Assembly (NCBI RefSeq): GCF_050436995.1
Contig: NC_134773.1
Span: 5,076,194-5,140,193, forward strand
Origin: Anticarsia gemmatalis
Taxonomy: Eukaryota; Arthropoda; Insecta; Lepidoptera; Erebidae
Length of the DNA stretch: 64,000 nucleotides
Reading direction: 5' to 3'
The position numbers were made by a program, and so were the translations under genes. The notes under the pieces are model-generated. The model saw nothing but the letters and a program-made list of their open reading frames with translations. It was not told the DNA's origin and made no database searches. Every line of letters begins with the position of its first letter. Positions within the stretch are counted from its first letter, which is position 1. This document shows, piece after piece, positions 1 through 13,500 of this stretch.

Positions 1-167
1 TCTTTCAGTGTTAGATAGCGCATTTATCGAGGAAGGCTATAGGCTATATATCATCACGCTACGACTATTAGGAGCAGAGTACAAGTGAAAAATGTTACAA
101 AAACGGGGGAAATGTTGACCAATTCTCTCTTATGTCACGCAAGCGAAGTTGCGCGAGTCAGCTAGTC
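1..167 (+). mobile_element. Lep1-like Helitron, 3' part
   Basis: The sequence from TCTTTCAGTGTTAGATAG to GCGCGAGTCAGCTAGT matches the 3' part of the complete copies in this window and ends with the Helitron CTAG hallmark. Its 5' end lies left of the window. Confidence 0.85.
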
Positions 168-300
168 TATACTAATATTATAACCCTCTTATTTATAAAC
201 ACACTATAAACCTATTTTAGTTAAAAAACTACTATAATATGTTTTCTCTTTTTCATTTCGCTAAGGAGTGAAAGAAACAAACACTTTATAAGCCTTTCAT

Positions 301-774
301 CCATACTAATATTATAAATGCGAAAGTAACTCTGTCTGTCTGTCTGTCTGTCTGTCTGCTACTCAATCACGCCTAAACTACTGAACCAATTTGCATGAAA
401 TTTGGTATGGAGATATTTTGATACCCGAGAAAGGACATAGGCTACTTTTTACCCCGGGAAAATGACGCATTTCCCGGGAAAATTCAGGTGGCGAACGAAG
501 TTGCACATAATCAATATAACAATGACATTAAATTAACAAAATTCCGTTGTCATGGCAACTGTTTTAATGGCGGATATGCCTTAGCTCAACTTCGTTATAT
601 TAAGAGATAGAAATAATTTTAAGAATATTTTTCGTGAAAGAAAGAAGCATATTTTATATCATCACGCTACGACCAATAGGAGCAGAGTAACAGGAAAAAA
701 GTGTTACAAACACGTGGAAAATTCTGACCCATTCTCTCTTATATGACGCAAGCGAAGTTGCGCGGGTCCGCTAG
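301..774 (+). mobile_element. Helitron, TCTG-repeat variant
   Basis: It begins CCATACTAATATTATAAATG, has a TCTG microsatellite near the 5' end, contains ACCCCGGG blocks, and ends GCGCGGGTCCGCTAG. It is non-autonomous with no Rep/Hel coding. Confidence 0.85.
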
Positions 775-792
775 TAACTTTATATATTTTTA

Positions 793-1260
793 CTAGCTGA
801 CTCGCGCAACTTCGCTTGCGTCACATAAGAGAGAATAGGTGAAAATTTTCCCCGTTTTTGCAACACTTTTTACTGTTACTCTGCTCCTATTGGTCGTAGC
901 GTGATGATATAAAATATGCTTTTTTTTCACGAAATATATTCTCAAAATTATTTATATCTCTTAGTATAACGAAGTCGCGCTAAGGCATATCCGCCATTAA
1001 AACAGTTGCCATGGCAACGGAATTTTGTCAATTCAATGTCATTATAATATTGATTTTTCGCGACTTCGTTGAATTTTCTGAATTTTCCCGGGAAATGCGT
1101 CATTTTCCCGGGGTAAAAAGTAGCCTATGTCCTTTCTCGGGTATCAAAATATCTTCATACGAAATTTCATGCAAATTGGTTCAGTAGTTTAGACGTGATT
1201 GAGTAGCAGACAGACAGACAGACAGACAGAGTTACTTTCGCATTTATAATATTAGTATGG
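793..1260 (-). mobile_element. Helitron, inverted partner of the previous copy
   Basis: It starts CTAGCTGACTCGCGCAAC and ends ATATTAGTATGG, the reverse complement of the preceding element. The two 3' ends face each other across an ~18-base AT-rich spacer. Confidence 0.85.
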
Positions 1261-1435
1261 ATAAGAGGGTAAAATTGTAGTTTGTTTGTTTGAACGCCCT
1301 AAAAACGCTATTTTCTATGGATATAAATGAGCTAATTAAAGCTGAATAAATGTTAGTAGTCCCTTATGTGTCGGAAGCGAAGTTGCGCAAGTCAGCTAGT
1401 CATTATATACTATTTATATATGTTTTTATGTACAG

Positions 1436-1557
1436 GAGAACGAATACAATAAGTTTCTATCAGAGCACGGCGGCTCTTCGAACGCGTCAACATCGTCCGA
1501 CCATACGACGTACTACTTCGATGTGCTGCCCGCCCATCTCAATAATGCGCTGGACAT
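1436..1557 (+). CDS. IDE: IDE exon (first in window)
   Basis: It reads ENEYNKFLSEHGGSSNAST and then YYFDVLPAHLNNALD, the conserved IDE segment just after the HxxEH helix. The acceptor is TTATGTACAG and the donor GTAAGT. It ends in phase 2 and is preceded by Helitron-filled intron. Confidence 0.93.
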
Positions 1558-4500
1558 GTAAGTACCAATATCCAAGTTTATGCATAGATTTTTTTTTAAG
1601 TACAACTCCCGCACTAAAGATTGCTCTTGTGTCGCGGGGATTTTTACAAACAAGACCCGAAATAATTATTTGTGGACCGCACAAATTATTGTTCCGGAAT
1701 CAAACCAACGACCTCCCGACACTGTGGTTTCGGCGTGGCGACCTATACCACTGCGCCACGGAGGCAGTTAGTCGGATTTGTCTGAACTTCGTCGGCGTGG
1801 ACTTTAGTCTTCCCGTTTTTGTTGATGATCTTTTCATATAGAGGTTTTACCCTCTTAACGTGCCCTCCGAAACACGGAGACACCCATTGCAAATGCGGTC
1901 ACCATCTATGGAATGACTGCGCCAAGTTTTGCTTAACGCTAAAGATTTTAGGCCTTTGAGCACAACTGGCTATGAGCGCCTCAAATAACCTTGAACAAAT
2001 CTAAGAAAGCAATCAATATAATATTATTATAACAATTATATAAGACTCTTCTCTTACTAAGTGGCTGATGTACAACGCACAGTGGAAACTACTGAGCGTA
2101 CAAACTTGACATTTGATATGAACATTCCTTAGTAACTGTAGAGGAGCACTAAGAGAGGATTTTTGACCTCCCCTCCCCTTCCCTCCATAAAACTTATGAA
2201 ATATCAGTATTAAAAACTGTTGGATAGCATTAGTCCACGCGGACAAAGTTGCGAGCACTCTCTAGTTATAAGTGTAACTCTATAAAAAATTACATATACA
2301 AAATTAAAATTATATATCTATTGTACATATGAAATTATTTAACGTATAGTTTATAGGGCACGTAAAAAGTCGGTCCCGGTTGTTGTCAATTAAGACAACA
2401 GTCGTTAAGTCATGTCAAAGGCCTTCGGGCTTGAACAACTTTGACACTAGGTTGACTACTAACTATACGATAAGAAGAAGACGTATAGTTTTAATTTATT
2501 ATAGTAGAGTATAACTTCTAAATTATTCTTGTCTTTCACCAGTTTCGCTCAGTTCTTCATATCGCCATTGTTCACGGAGTCTGCGACGGGTCGGGAGCTG
2601 AGCGCTGTCAACTCAGAACATGAGAAGAACAGCTCCTCAGACACTTGGAGACTGGACCAGCTCAATAAGAGCACTGCGGCCAAAACACACCCCTTTCATA
2701 AGTTTGGTACAGGTAAGTTGGACTGCAAATAAAATATTTATTTATCTATACTAATATTATTAAGCTGAAGAGTTTGTTTGTTTGTTTGTTTGAACGCGCC
2801 AATCTCAGGAACTACTGGTCCGATTTGAAAAATCCTTTCAGTGTTAGATAGCCCATTTATCGAGGAAGGTTATAGGCTATATATCATCACGTTACGACCA
2901 ATAGGAGCAGAGCAGCAGTAAAAAATGTTACAAAAACGGGGGAAATTATGACCCATTCTCCCTGATGTGGCGCAAGCGAAGTTGCGCGGGTCAGCTAGTA
3001 AAAAAAATATCACGTGTTAACACTGGGAGCTTGTGGCTTAGTTAACAACAGCCGCGCGGATCTAACTTTAAAGTTAAGCTACACTTGCCGAGGTTGATTT
3101 ATAGATGGGTGACCATCTTATACATATAGAGTGTTTCGTAAGGCACGGTAATTAGTGAGTTATTGTCAAAGATCTTTGTCAGTCGTTAACAGTAGTCAGA
3201 AGCTTGAAAGTGTGACGCACAGTGTTACTTAGTATCGTGTTATAACCCAGGTAACTGTGTTGTGGAGGTCCGATAGACAGTCGCTGCATGTACAATACTG
3301 GTATTCAGCTGCATCCGGTGAGACTGGAAGCTGACTACAACATAGTTGGAAGAAAGGCTACTTATGATGTAAAACTATAATAAATTGTTATATTCCAGGT
3401 AACAGGGATACCCTGGAGACGATTCCCAAGAGTAAGGGCATCGACGTGAGGAAGGAACTGCTGCAGTTCCACAACCAGTGGTACTCTTCAAACATTATGA
3501 CCCTCGTTGTCATGGGGAAAGGTGAGGACAGTGAAATATTAAGATGTAAAGACTATGATAAGATTATAATAAGGACAACGTGACATTAGTACAATTATAC
3601 ATTAGGACAATAAAACATTGTTACATTGTTTCTAACGGCTGTGCGAATATTTATCAGTCAGTCAATCAGCCAGTCAGTCAGTCAAGATAAGTATATTTGT
3701 ATGCATATAGTAATATGATACAGGGCCTTAGTAGCTCAGGCCATATTTAGAATGTTACATTACCATATGTCAAATTTGTGTGATGAGCACGAGTATCTGT
3801 TCTGAGCTTGTTCATGTAGCTATATAAGTATGTATTTACAAGTATATAAGTATGTTTATCAGTTATTTACAGTACAAGCTCTGCTTAGTTTGATCTAACC
3901 GTGTGTGAGTTGTACAAACATCTATCTATTTATTTCACAGAATCCCTAGACGAGCTAGAAGCTATGGTAGTGCCTCTATTCTCTGTGGTCGAAGATAAAT
4001 CGGTCACAGCGCCCGTGTGGCCGGAACATCCGTTTCCGCCGGAGTTACGCCGGAAGAGAGCTTACTGTCTTCCGGTGAAGGACTTGAGGTCGTTGTCTAT
4101 TGATTTCCCGATACCTGATACGAGGAAACATTACAAAAGTGGGGTAAGTATTAAAATAATAATGTCGCCGGCCCGCCGACATTTGTCGGCGACTTTTCAA
4201 AGGTAGTCTATAAGTCGCTGACATTGGTACCGAAATAAAAACAATACACAAATTTGGTCTAGACACTTGAGTCGCCGACTCGCCGAGATATGTCGGTGAC
4301 TTTTCAAAGGCATTCTATAAGTCGCTGACATTAAAACCAACATAAGAAATTTCCCAAATTTTGTCTAAACACTTAAGTCGCCGAACCGCCGACATATTTA
4401 TGTTGGCGACTTTTCAAAGATCGTCCGTAAGTCGCCGATTATCATTTCTTATTTTACAAAAAAAAATAACAGTGGTGTGGTTTTCACTACAAAGTCCACC

Positions 4501-7500
4501 CGCCGACATATGTCGGCGACTTTTCAAAGGCAGCATTTAATGGGCCGACTTTTATTTAGCTGATTTCTAAATTCTTCTTAAGGGTCACTTCTTCTTAATG
4601 GTACCAAAGTCGCTGACCCGCCGACATATGTCGGCGACTTTTCAAAGGCGGCATTTAATTCACCGATTTCTAAATTCTTAAGGTAACAGTAATGGTACCA
4701 AAGTCGCCGACCCGCCGACATATGTCGGCGACTTAGAAAGGCAATCTATAAGTCGCTGACATTCATACCTGAATGAATGAATGAGTGAATGACTAAATTA
4801 GTTTTTTGCAAAAATATGGCTATACATAGGTCACAGAAAATACATAAGACAGATCGCCGTATTTTATTTTATTGACTGTCAAAGATCTTTGAAAATTACA
4901 CCCACGATTTAATGTGCCTTCCGAAACACGGAGGAACTCGATAAATATAAGATGGTCACCCATCCACGGAACAACCTCGGCAAGCGTGGCTTAACCTGAG
5001 AGATTTTAATTAAGTATATTTTTACAGCCGGGACATTATCTATCACACCTACTTGGTCACGAGGGACCTGGCAGTCTGCTCTCTGCCTTCAAAGATCGCG
5101 GTTGGTGCAATAGGTATGTTTATCTATACTAATCTATACTAATATTATAAAGCTGAAGAGTTTGTTTGTTTGAACGCGCTAATCTCAAGAACTACTGATG
5201 CGAATTGAAAAATGATTTAACTGTTGGATAGCCTATATGTTGAGGAAGGCTATATGCTATATAACATCACTCTACGACCAATAGGAGCAGAGCACCAGTA
5301 AAAAAATGTTACGAAAACGGGGAAAAAAATTCACCCATTCGCTCTTATGTGACGCAAGCGAAGTTGCGCGGGTCAGCTAGTTATGTTATACAAGCTAGCA
5401 CAAGCGGCACGCCACGGCTTCGCTTGGTTCAAACAGTTATCTTACAAACAAAAAAACCTTTACAACTTCTACACATAAACCACAAATAATATAATTGTTT
5501 CGTGTCTGGTTGTACTTTGTGTCCGTTGTTCGTATGTTTGTAAAAGTCTCGACACAAGAGCAAGTCTTAGTGCGGGAGTTGTCTTTTTTTAAAAAAAATG
5601 TATATATATTTATATATTATGTTATGTTCCGCAGTCTAGTGGGCGGCACTCGCATCGGAGCTCGTGGGTTCGGTTTCTTTGGCGTGCAAGTGGATTTGAC
5701 AGAAGAAGGGATTCTACATATAGATGATATTATCAACTTAGTGTTTCAAGTAAGTAAAACTTTAACGTTTGTCTGTGTGGTTAACGTGGTCACCTCGCCG
5801 CAATAACCGTAGCGCCGCGTGTGGTTCCAATCACTCCCGGGACTAATATTTGTGTGATGAGCACGAGTATCTGTTCTGAGCTTGTTAATGTAGCTATATA
5901 AGTATGTATTTACAAGTATATAAGTATGTTTATCAGTTATTTACAGTACAAGCTCTGCTTAGTTTGTAATCAAATGACCGTGTTACACAAATATATATTA
6001 TATTTGTTTTCAGTACATAGCGATGTTGAAAGCGGAAGGTCCTCAGCGCTGGGTGTGGGAGGAGCAGAAAGACCTCATGTCCTTAGAGTTCCGCTTCAAG
6101 GATGCTCAGGAACCGAGGAGTTTGGTCGTCGGACACGTACACCTATTACAGGTACTTATTTATTTATTACAAAAAAAAAAGCGGTGATGGCCGAGTGGTA
6201 TAAGTTGGCACCTCCCACGCAAGTGGTCGCAGGTTCGAACCCGAGGCAACACACCTATGAGTTTTCGAAGTTATGTGTGTATTCATTATCACATTCTCCA
6301 ACGGTGAAGGAAAACATCGTGGAAAAACCTTGCATGCCTAAAATTTGTTTAAAAATTTGTGCAAAGTTCCCAACCCGCACTTGGTCACTGTGGTGGACTC
6401 AAGGCCTAACCCCTCCCTCATTACGGGAGGAGACCCTTGCCCAGCAGTGGGACAGTAATGGGTTAAATTTATTATTTATTATTTATATGTACTGTTAATT
6501 TATAGGAATTCCCCATGGAAGATGTACTGAGTGCATACTACATAATGACTGAATGGAAACCAGAATTAATTACCGAACTACTATCTCTGCTCACCCCTGA
6601 AAATGTACGAGTAGGCGTTGTGGCCAAGTAAGTATATAACAGTCTAGCCTTTCTTCCAACTATGTTGTAGTCAGCTTCCAGTCTCACCGGATGCAGCTGA
6701 ATACCAGTATTGTACATGCAGCGACTGTCTATCGGACCTCCACAACACAGTTACCTGGGTTATAACACGATACTAAGTAACACTGTGCGTCACACTTACA
6801 AGCTTCTGACTACTGTTAACGACTGACAAAGATCTTTGAAAATGACAGCCAGGATCTACAGATTAACGTGCCTTCCGAAACACGTAGAAACTCGATATGT
6901 ATAAGATGGTAACCCATCCATAGAAGAACCTCAAGAGTAGCTTAACCTCAGAGATCGATCCGAGCGGCTCTTGTTAATAAAGCCACTAGCCCCCAGAAGC
7001 CACATGTACAATACTGGTATTCAGCTGCATCCGGTGAGACTGGAAGCTGACTCCAACATAGTTGGAAGAAAGGCTAGACTTATTCATTGTCCAGCAGTGG
7101 GACAGTTATCTTTTACTAAATTATCTATTATTTTCAGAGCTTTCGGTGATAAATGTACAATGACTGAGCCGTGGTACGGAACCAAGTATTTGCAGGAGGA
7201 TATTGATGAGTCCAAACTAAAGGTACGTACCACACACGAAAACATCTTTACCTTTTGTGTACGATACCCTAAAAAAATTACCTTTAGTAATTTAATTTAA
7301 ATTCAATATATCATTTGAATACGGTAGTTGCCTACCAGTCAAATCAGCTACTCTTTATGAAATGTCAAAAACACATTTTAGTATAGAAATACGACGTAGT
7401 GACGTCACTATTGCAGATTTTCGTTGATATCAAATGAGCGCCTAATAAAATGTTTCAGTCTGTAATAATTACAATTTCAACATTATTTACGAAAAAAGCT

Positions 7501-10500
7501 ACATAGTCTGAGCATTTTAGATGAACCTTTTACGAGTACGAGTTTAATAATTTTTCGTTAACCCAGACAACTACACAATTAGAGCAATGATAGCCGAGTG
7601 GTATAAGTTGTTACAACCCACGCAAGTGTCGCAGATGCGAACCCGTGGCAACACACCAATGACTTTTCCAAGTTATGTGTGTATTAGAAATAATTATCAC
7701 TTGTTACAACGGTGAAGGAAAACATCGTGAGGAAACCTTGCATGCCTAAAATGTGTTTAATACATTTATTGAGGGCATGCAAAGTCCCCAACCCGCACTT
7801 GGCCAGCGTGGTGGACTCAAGGCCTAACCCCTCCCTCATTACGGGAGGAGACACTTGCCCAGCAGTGGGACAGTAATGGGTTAAATTAATTTATTTAATG
7901 TTTTCATATTTGAAGTTAATTGATAATAGGCTTCCATTGTTACCGTTTGGGTACGGTACCCTGAAAAAAAGGAATATCATGTGGGAAGGCTGAAATCTGT
8001 ATTTGTTTTCAGGAGTGGGAAACAGTGGAGGTATGCAAGGAGCTGCATTTACCCCCTCCGAATGAGTTCATACCATCACGACTGGCGCTTGAAAAGTGTG
8101 ACGACAGCACCTGTGACACCGTCGCGCCGGCCATCATCAAGGTAATAATCTATACTAATATTATAAAGCTGAAGAGTTTGTTTGTTTGTTTGAACGCGCT
8201 AATCTCAGAAGCTACTGGACCAATTTGAAAAATTCTTTCAGGGCTAAATAGCCCATTTATCCAGGAAGGCTACAGGCTATATAACATCACGCTGCGGCTA
8301 TTAGGGGCGGAGTAGCAACGAAAAATGTTACAAAAACGGGGAAAATTTTGACCTCTTCTCTTTTATGTGACGCAAGCGAAGTTGCGCGGGTCAGCTAGTT
8401 ATCCGTAGGCATCCGCTAAGAAAGGATTTCGATCAATTCTACACCCAAGGGTATAAAATAGGGGATGAAAGTTTGTATGAAAACTCTGTCCTAAGTCACA
8501 AACCACGCGGACGAAGTTGCGGTCAAAACCTAGTGTATAAATTAATTAATTTTATTTTATTGTTACAGGACAACACAATTATGAGACTATGGTACAAAAA
8601 GGACAACGAATTCTTACTACCAAAGGCTGTGATAACTTTCGATTTTGTAAGGTAAGAATATTAACATTATACTAAAAACACTTAAAACATAACACACACA
8701 CACACACTCACACACACTCACACATACACACACTCACACACGCTTACATACATATACACGTCAAAGTACTTGAATATCTTAATTTATACCAATAACCAAT
8801 TGTTTTGTTTTTTTGTTATTCTATTAGAATTTTATTTTGTTTCACATTAATATTTTTATTGTTTCCTATCTTTTATTTTAATAAGACTCTCTGTACTGTA
8901 TCGAACCAGGGACAAAAAACTGGATACTGCTACAATTTGACTCTTCCGAGACAGGCTCAGCCTAGTGGAAGAGTCACTAGAATCTATACTAATAGTATAA
9001 AGCTGAAGAGTTTGTTTGTTTGATTGTTTGATTGTTTGATTGTTTGTTTGTTTGTTTGTTTGTTTGAACGCGCTAATTTCAGGAACTACTGGTCCGATTC
9101 GAAAAATTCTTTCAGTGTTAGATAGTCCATTTATCGAGGAAGGTTATAGGCTATATATCATCACGCTACTACCAATGGGAGCAGAGTACCAGTGAAAAAT
9201 GTTACAAAAACGGGGAAAATTTTGACCCATTCTCTCTTATGTGACGCAAGCGAAGTTGCGCGGGTCAGCTAGTTATTAATATAAATAGAAAATTGTAACT
9301 TTAGTTTAGTATAGTTTAGTTTAGTATAGTCATAAGTGAAAATACTTCCTACTAGTATTATAAATGCGAAAGTTTGTGAGAATGTATGTATGTATGGATG
9401 TTTGTTACTCTTTAACGCAAATATTACTGAATGGATTACGATGAAATTTGGTATTTAGGCAGGCCTATTTCACTCCATGTACTTGCGCGCGATAAGTACC
9501 TACCGGCCGCCGGGCAGTCGACTGCTCATTTCTCAGTGGGTTGCCGACAGCCGCGCGGAGCGTTCGTACGCGAGGAAATATTTTGTGTTACCGGACTTGT
9601 AGCCCGACGTTCGTTGTTTTTTTTGGTAGTTACTAATTTAACATGGAAATCACATTTGTTAAAAATTTTGAAATTAACATGAGACAAAAACCCGGTCGCA
9701 AGCTCCTTGATCTTTTAAAAAATATTCCTTTTAACTCCCCTTGCCCTTGTTTCCCACAAGAATACCTACTTAAATTATTTATACGATTAAGAATATTTTC
9801 CACAATTAAGTTTAATAACCGAGAATTTCGCCAAGGCAAAAAATTTATTAAACATTACATCAAAATAAAACATTTGTAAGTTATTGATAATTTCTTGATA
9901 ATTAAAAAATAAAACATGTTTAAACAGAAGAAATTCTTTTTCTTTCAATTATAAAGTTTACTGCAAATACCTACTGACATATATATCGAAAGAGGCAGCC
10001 CTGACAATCTACGCTGAGCACGTGGCGGCGCGCACCTACAGAGCAAAGTCAACTTTATGTTCGTAAGCTTTGGTTCATTTTGGCTTGCAACGTCTAGCTA
10101 CTAAAGGGAGTAGGTTATTATAGCAGTAGGTATTGTCATTTTTCCTTGGAGTGATTTATCTGTTACGTAGTAACTATTAAGTAATCTGTGATTTAGGTAT
10201 CTGAAGACCCAGAATAACACATAGGCTTTTTATCCCGGAGTTCAGTATCAGGATTTACACGGGAAGGGTTTCCACGCGGACGAAGTCGCGGGCGACCTCT
10301 GGTAGATTAATAAATTCAAAATCAAAAATCAAAATCAAATCATTTATTCATTTAGGCCAAGTGCTGACACTTATGATAGTCAATGATACAGAGAGTGAAT
10401 TTACCGCCAGTTCGGAAGTTAGCGCCAATGAGAAGAGCTGGCAAAATTATTTGATTATATTATCAATTTTGTCCCCAGTCCTCTCGCCTACGCAGACCCT

Positions 10501-13500
10501 GTGAGCTGCAACCTCACCTCCATATGGGTCCTCTTGCTGAGGGACAGTCTTCAGCAGTTTGCATACGCCGCGGAACTGGCCGGCCTAAGGTGGAGCATTG
10601 GCAACGCTAAATATGGACTGAGTGTGAGTATCTATACTTTTTTGTTTGTTTGTCGTATAGTTAGTGGTCAACCTAGTGTCAAAGGTGTTCACAAGCCCTA
10701 GAGGCCTTTGACGTGGCTTAACGACTGTTATCTTAGTAGACAACAACGGAGACCGACTTTTTGCGTCCCCCCGAAGCACGGAGACGCCCAGTTCAAATAC
10801 CACTATGCGGACACCCATCTATGGAATGCCCGCGCCAACGGTTGCTTAACCCAAAGATCGTTTACCGACCGAACTGGCTATGAGCGCCTCAAATCTAGAC
10901 TAATATTATAAAGTTGAAGAGTGTGTTTGTTTGAACGCGCTAATCTCAGGAATGAATGGTCCGATTTGAAAAATTGTTTGAATGTTGGATAGCCTATTTA
11001 TTGAGGAAGGCTATAGGCTATGTATCATCACGCTACGACAAATAGGAGCTGAGTATCAGTAAAAAATGTTACAAAAACGGGGAAAATGTTGACCCATTCT
11101 CTCTTATGTGACGCAAGCGAAGTTGCGCGGGTCAGCTATTATATATATTTTTTTATTTACAGGTAACTATAGACGGCTACGATGATAAACAACACGTATT
11201 ATTGGACAAAATAATTGACCACATGGTCAATTTTAAAGCTGACCCCAAACGTTTCAATATCATGCTCGAGAACCATGTCCGAGCCATCAGGAACTTTGAC
11301 GCTGAACAACCTTATCAGGTGAGTGATAATAAACGTGATAGTCAATTGGATAGTCAGGGTATGTCAGTGAAATATTAGGATAGTCAGGGCTTGTTTTATG
11401 GCGAATGTAACCCTCTTATTCATAAAAATATATGAAGTTATGAAAGGCTTATAAAGTGTTTTGTTTCTTTCACTCCTTAGCGAAATGAAAAAGAGAAAAC
11501 ATATAGTAGCTTTTAACTAAAATAGGTTTATAGTGTGTTTATAAATAAGAGGGTATGAGTGTAAACTAGATGATAGATAGTGACAGAAAATGTATAAATA
11601 TCAATCTATACCAATTCAGAAGTGATAATACCATCAATAAGATAGTCAGATTGTTTTATAGTCACGTTTTTAGAATTTGGGTCTGGTAAAGTGATTGTCA
11701 TTAGTGGAATGACACCTGATAGTCATTTTACATAGATTACTTTGTCATTTTGATTTTTTAACTGCACGTTTGTCTGTGTGGTTAACGTGGTCACCTCGCC
11801 GCAATAACCGTAGCGCCGCGTGTGGTTCCAATCACACCCGGGACTAATATTAGTGTGATGAGCACGAGTATCTGTTCTGAGCTTGTTCATGTAGCTATAT
11901 AAGTGTGTATTTACAAGTATATAAGTATGTTTATCAGTTATTTACAGTACAAGTTCTGCTTAGTTTGGAATCAAATGACCGTGTGTGAGTTGTACAATGA
12001 TATTTATTCTATTTTTATTTACTAACTATATAAAATGTATAATATATTGTTATAGCATGCAGTATATCAGCAAGCGTTATGTCTATCAGACATAGTGTGG
12101 ACAAGATGTCAGCTATTAGACGCGGCCAAAGGTATGGACTATCAGATAGTCAACAGTTGTTTATTTCAAAATTTCAATTTATATGAATAATATGAAACCA
12201 ACACAATTGATAAAAGTTTGCAAAACTAAAATAAACCTTTATCAATTGTGTTGGTTTCATATGAAAAAATAATCGAAACTAGTTCAAATTCCCACTGTCA
12301 ATGTTACCCAAATGATTCAAAGTTACCCAAGTTGACTGTAGTGTATATATGTATATTATTATTAATTTCTTTCTAGGTATGACACCGGAACAGTTAGATG
12401 ACTTCGCTTCAAAGATGATTAGAAAGGTCCATATTGAAGGATTAATGTTTGGTAATCTTAGCCGAGAAAGAGCGCTTCAGATAGCCGAGTCCGTAGAAAA
12501 GAAGTAAGTAATTATATTATGTAATCATTTGTATGTATAAATAAATTTGTTCACACTGTCATCTGATTACTAATGATACAAACTTTCATCCCCTAATTTA
12601 TGCCCTTGGGGGTGGCATTGATCAAAATTCTTTCTTAGCGGATGTCTACGTCATAACATCTACCTGCATGTCAAATGTCAGCTCGATCCGTCCAGTGGTT
12701 TGTGCTGTGCGTTGATAGATCAGTGTGTCAGTCAGTCACCTTTGAGTTATATATATATAGATACAGTATGTGAACGCGTACATTACATAGATGTACGTGC
12801 AGTGATATTTGAGCTGAGCGTCTCCGTGCTTCGAGCACGTTACAAGTCTAACTTGTTAACATAACATGAGTTCAGACAAACACTTCAACTACTTTCACAA
12901 TAGACCACTAACTATAATATTTATTTACAGAATGCCTAAAAATGGAACCCCGTTATTAGCTCAACAATTATTATTACATAGAGAAGTTGAAATTGAAAAT
13001 GGTAAGTTGTTTTTAGTTTTATTAATCTTCCACTGTCTGTCTGTCTGTCTCCAGGCTGTGTCTCATAAACCGTGATAGCTAGAAAGCTGAAAAAATTCAC
13101 AAATTATGTATTTCCCTTGCCGCTATAACAACAAATACTAAAAATTAAATATTAAGGGGGTCCCCATACAATAAAAGTGTTTTTTTTTGTACTTCTTTGC
13201 TCAATATTAAAAACGGTAACCGGTAGACGCTTCAATGGCTTTCACTATAAAGGCGACAACATGCTTTTCTTCTAAACAGAATAATGATTGACCTACATAA
13301 AATCACTCTTATTTGTGTTACTTACATTGAAACATAGCCGAGTGGTATAAGTGGTCGATGCTTTGAACCCGAGGCAACACACCAATAACTTTTCCAAGAT
13401 AAGCGTGTATTCTAAATAATTATCACTTGTACCAACGGCAACGGTGAAGGAAAACATTGTGACCACCTTGCATTTATAAAATTCGTTTAATTGCCATCAT

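Larger units (their letters stand above)
179..1270 (+). mobile_element. TIR MITE (ACCCTCTTAT family) split by Helitrons
   Basis: The left part, 179-300, starts with ACCCTCTTATTTATAA and runs to CTTTCAT. The terminal ATAAGAGGGT at 1261-1270 is its right end. Intact relatives at 11410-11554 and 60902-61028 show the original element was ~130-145 bp. About 20 bp next to the break are missing. Confidence 0.8.

Noticed and set aside
4160..4775. Regularly spaced palindromes that resemble a CRISPR array
   Set aside because: The spacing is ~107 bp, the spacers are related to each other, and the host is a eukaryote; it is a satellite-like array. The same applies to 20330-20980.
6181..6260. tRNA-like sequence with A and B boxes, and similar heads elsewhere
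   Set aside because: It continues into a conserved SINE body and occurs many times; the arms do not form a complete, processed tRNA gene.
5926..6498. 190-codon plus-strand frame
   Set aside because: It runs out of frame through a SINE body, an IDE exon and another SINE; the IDE frame there is the real one.
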